Below are positions 13,889 to 15,030 of a stretch of DNA of 15,030 nt, piece after piece (positions within the stretch are counted from its first letter, which is position 1; each line of letters starts with the position of its first letter). The notes under the pieces were generated by a model that was given only the letters and a program-made list of their open reading frames with translations, was not told the origin of the DNA and searched no databases. Source of the stretch: Candidatus Hydrogenedentota bacterium. GTDB lineage: Bacteria > Hydrogenedentota > Hydrogenedentia > Hydrogenedentales > CAITNO01. A program made the position numbers and the translations under genes. The DNA lies in assembly GCA_007118765.1 (NCBI GenBank), contig SKQZ01000008.1, positions 1 through 15,030 of the forward strand. Reading direction: 5' to 3'.

Positions 13889-13917
13889 ACTATACCCGAT
13901 ACCAGCGATAATATCAA
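13889..13917 (-). promoter_or_regulatory. Sigma70-type promoter of the giant secreted-protein gene
   Basis: On the minus strand TTGATA (13912-13917) and TATAGT (13889-13894) are separated by exactly 17 bases, and each hexamer matches consensus at 5/6 positions. It is the best promoter in the window. Transcription would start near 13882, giving a leader of about 120 bases before the ATG at 13760. That leader has room for regulation but shows no recognisable riboswitch. Confidence 0.65.
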
Positions 13918-14006
13918 CAGAATCATTCAAAAAGGGCGAAAAACAGACAAGGCAAAAGAAGACAAACAGCCCGGTAAGTCGTTGTAAACGGACGGGTTAT
14001 GCAATA

Positions 14007-14027
14007 GACGGCCTCAAAAGGCACGTC
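14007..14027. other. Hairpin in the divergent region before the permease gene
   Basis: GACGGCCT and AGGC-A-CGTC pair over 8 bp with one bulged A and a CAAA loop. A wider TGTAAA/TTTACA pair flanks it at 13983-14038. There is no U-tract on either side. It could belong to the permease leader, a small RNA or a protein site; nothing in the sequence decides. Confidence 0.3.
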
Positions 14028-14202
14028 AACAATTTACAGCGCCGTGGTGTTTGGATGTCGGCCCTTGCAGACGCCGGCTCTTCAGGGGGTTGGTTCCGTT
14101 CGTTTTCACGCCTCCGTCGCCGGTTGCGTTGTGACATCGGATGCCGTTACACTTGCCCGGGTTGAACACGTCCTTTTTTTACTCCAAGCGAGATTTTCAT
14201 TC

Positions 14203-15030
14203 ATGATAGACAATTTTATTCTGCCCGGTGTTTCGCCGGTACTTTTCTGGCTGTTTGTGAGTGCGGCAGTGATAATTCAAGGGATCAGCAAGTCCGGCTT
14301 TGCAGGCGGAGCGGGCGTGTTGTCTCTGCCGCTCATGATGTTGGTGATGCCGGTGGACAAAGTCGCCGCCACCTTGTTGCCGTTGCTTATTCTGTTGGAC
14401 ATGAACGCCATTTATCATCATCGGCATAACAAGAACTGGCAGGTCATCCGCCAAATCTATGTGCCGGCGTTGGTGGGCATTGCATTGGGCGCGCTGGTGT
14501 GGTGGCGCATCGGACATGCGGGGGTTGAAACATACGGCGACTACATCAAACGCTTTGTCGGCGTGATGGCCGTGTTCCTTGCGTTTTATATCCTTGCCAA
14601 AGAGGCGTCGCTGGAATGGGTGCGCGGCAAGAAGGCCGGGCCGCGCATCGGTTGGGCTGCGGGCATATTCGCGGGGTTTTCCTCCACCATTGCCCATGCC
14701 GCCGGGCCAATCGTCAGTCTGTTTGTGTTCTCGCAGGATATGGGCAAGACCTTGTTTGTCGGTACGGTGGCGTGGACGTTCACGCTTATCAACCTCACCA
14801 AGCTGCCGGTATATGTGGCGGTTGACCTGATCGATCTCTCGGTGTTGCGCTTCGATCTCATGCTGGTGCCGTTGGTGCCGCTGGGTTCGTGGCTGGGCAA
14901 ATGGATGCATTATCGCGTGTCCGAATCGTTGTTCAATCGCATTATCATGACGCTGACCTTGATTACCGGGCTGCAACTGGTGTTCAACGTCAACCTGATC
15001 AAAGGTGCGCTGGATTTGTTGTTGCGTTAA
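14203..15030 (+). CDS. TauE/SafE-family membrane permease (putative anion exporter)
   Basis: Inner-membrane transporter of the TauE/SafE (DUF81) family, whose known members move sulfite, sulfoacetate or related organic anions. The 275-residue product has about eight hydrophobic segments. It also shows the internal two-fold family motif: first copy KSGFAGGAGVLSLPL (from residue 30), second copy AGIFAGFSSTIAHAAGP (153-169). The start at 14203 is chosen because the hydrophobic domain follows at once; an upstream in-frame ATG at 14044 would add 53 non-hydrophobic residues. The ribosome site is weak (AAGCGAG). The gene is divergent from the giant gene, and its stop codon is the last three bases of the window, so it is complete but any downstream partner is unseen. 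No sulfur-metabolism neighbour helps to name the substrate. Confidence 0.88.
   Translation: MIDNFILPGVSPVLFWLFVSAAVIIQGISKSGFAGGAGVLSLPLMMLVMPVDKVAATLLPLLILLDMNAIYHHRHNKNWQVIRQIYVPALVGIALGALVWWRIGHAGVETYGDYIKRFVGVMAVFLAFYILAKEASLEWVRGKKAGPRIGWAAGIFAGFSSTIAHAAGPIVSLFVFSQDMGKTLFVGTVAWTFTLINLTKLPVYVAVDLIDLSVLRFDLMLVPLVPLGSWLGKWMHYRVSESLFNRIIMTLTLITGLQLVFNVNLIKGALDLLLR

Larger units (their letters stand above)
13761..14202. other. 442-base divergent intergenic region
   Basis: No credible gene is seen on either strand. It holds the ribosome site and promoter of the giant gene, an A-rich stretch (about 13925-13975), and a hairpin at 14007-14027 inside an outer TGTAAA/TTTACA pair (13983-13988, 14033-14038). 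A weak + strand promoter-like pair, TTGCGT (14124-14129) and TACACT (14148-14153), has an 18-base spacer about 50 bases before the permease gene. A CCACGTGG octamer lies near 13859-13866. Confidence 0.55.

Noticed and set aside
13793..13987. 64-codon open frame on the + strand in the divergent region
   Set aside because: It overlaps the promoter and ribosome site of the giant gene on the opposite strand, has no clear ribosome site, and its A-rich 3' part gives only a run of Lys/Asp codons.
14044..14202. N-terminal extension of the TauE/SafE permease
   Set aside because: The 53 extra residues are not hydrophobic and do not resemble the family. The ATG at 14203 leads directly into the first membrane segment.
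1..15030. CRISPR array, tRNA/rRNA gene, insertion sequence, phage or defence system
   Set aside because: No regularly spaced direct repeats, no tRNA-like cloverleaf, no transposase, integrase, nuclease or toxin-antitoxin signature was found among the coding regions read.

Overview
The window looks like a chromosomal stretch of a free-living, Gram-negative-type bacterium with moderately high GC. It carries nine protein genes and no recognisable RNA gene, transposon, integrase or CRISPR array. The huge, lysine-poor, multi-domain secreted protein next to housekeeping genes resembles gene content seen in Planctomycetes/Verrucomicrobia/Lentisphaerae-like or Hydrogenedentota-like lineages. That placement is an impression from sequence style only, and I hold it with low confidence.

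Layout. Left part (1-3431): uppP (undecaprenyl-diphosphatase, +) converges, with a 3-base gap, on a two-gene minus-strand unit: an Rrf2-family regulator followed by a CrtI-type carotenoid desaturase/oxidase. A nikR-type nickel regulator is divergent from the Rrf2 gene across about 106 bases that hold a candidate operator. Middle part (3432-6939): a 73-residue protein of unknown function (-) is divergent from thyX (flavin-dependent thymidylate synthase, +). thyX is followed on the same strand by nrdJ (B12-dependent ribonucleotide reductase). Together these two supply dTMP and deoxynucleotides, and neither needs the oxygen-dependent class I reductase chemistry or ThyA. The intergenic region upstream of thyX holds a perfect 22-bp palindrome overlapping a predicted promoter, and a separate strong GC hairpin.

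Right part (6975-15030): one minus-strand gene of 6.8 kb encodes a 2261-residue exported protein. It has a signal peptide, the first turn of a parallel beta-helix, about 860 residues of degenerate jelly-roll-like modules, the rest of the beta-helix, a tandemly duplicated Trp-rich domain and Ig-like domains. It has a good sigma70-type promoter and a strong ribosome binding site. A 442-base non-coding region separates it from a divergent TauE/SafE-family membrane permease, which ends exactly at the window edge.

Most of the window is ordinary core metabolism. The parts most worth a second look are the split beta-helix giant protein, the operator-like palindrome upstream of thyX-nrdJ, and the Rrf2-CrtI pair with its self-overlapping inverted repeat.
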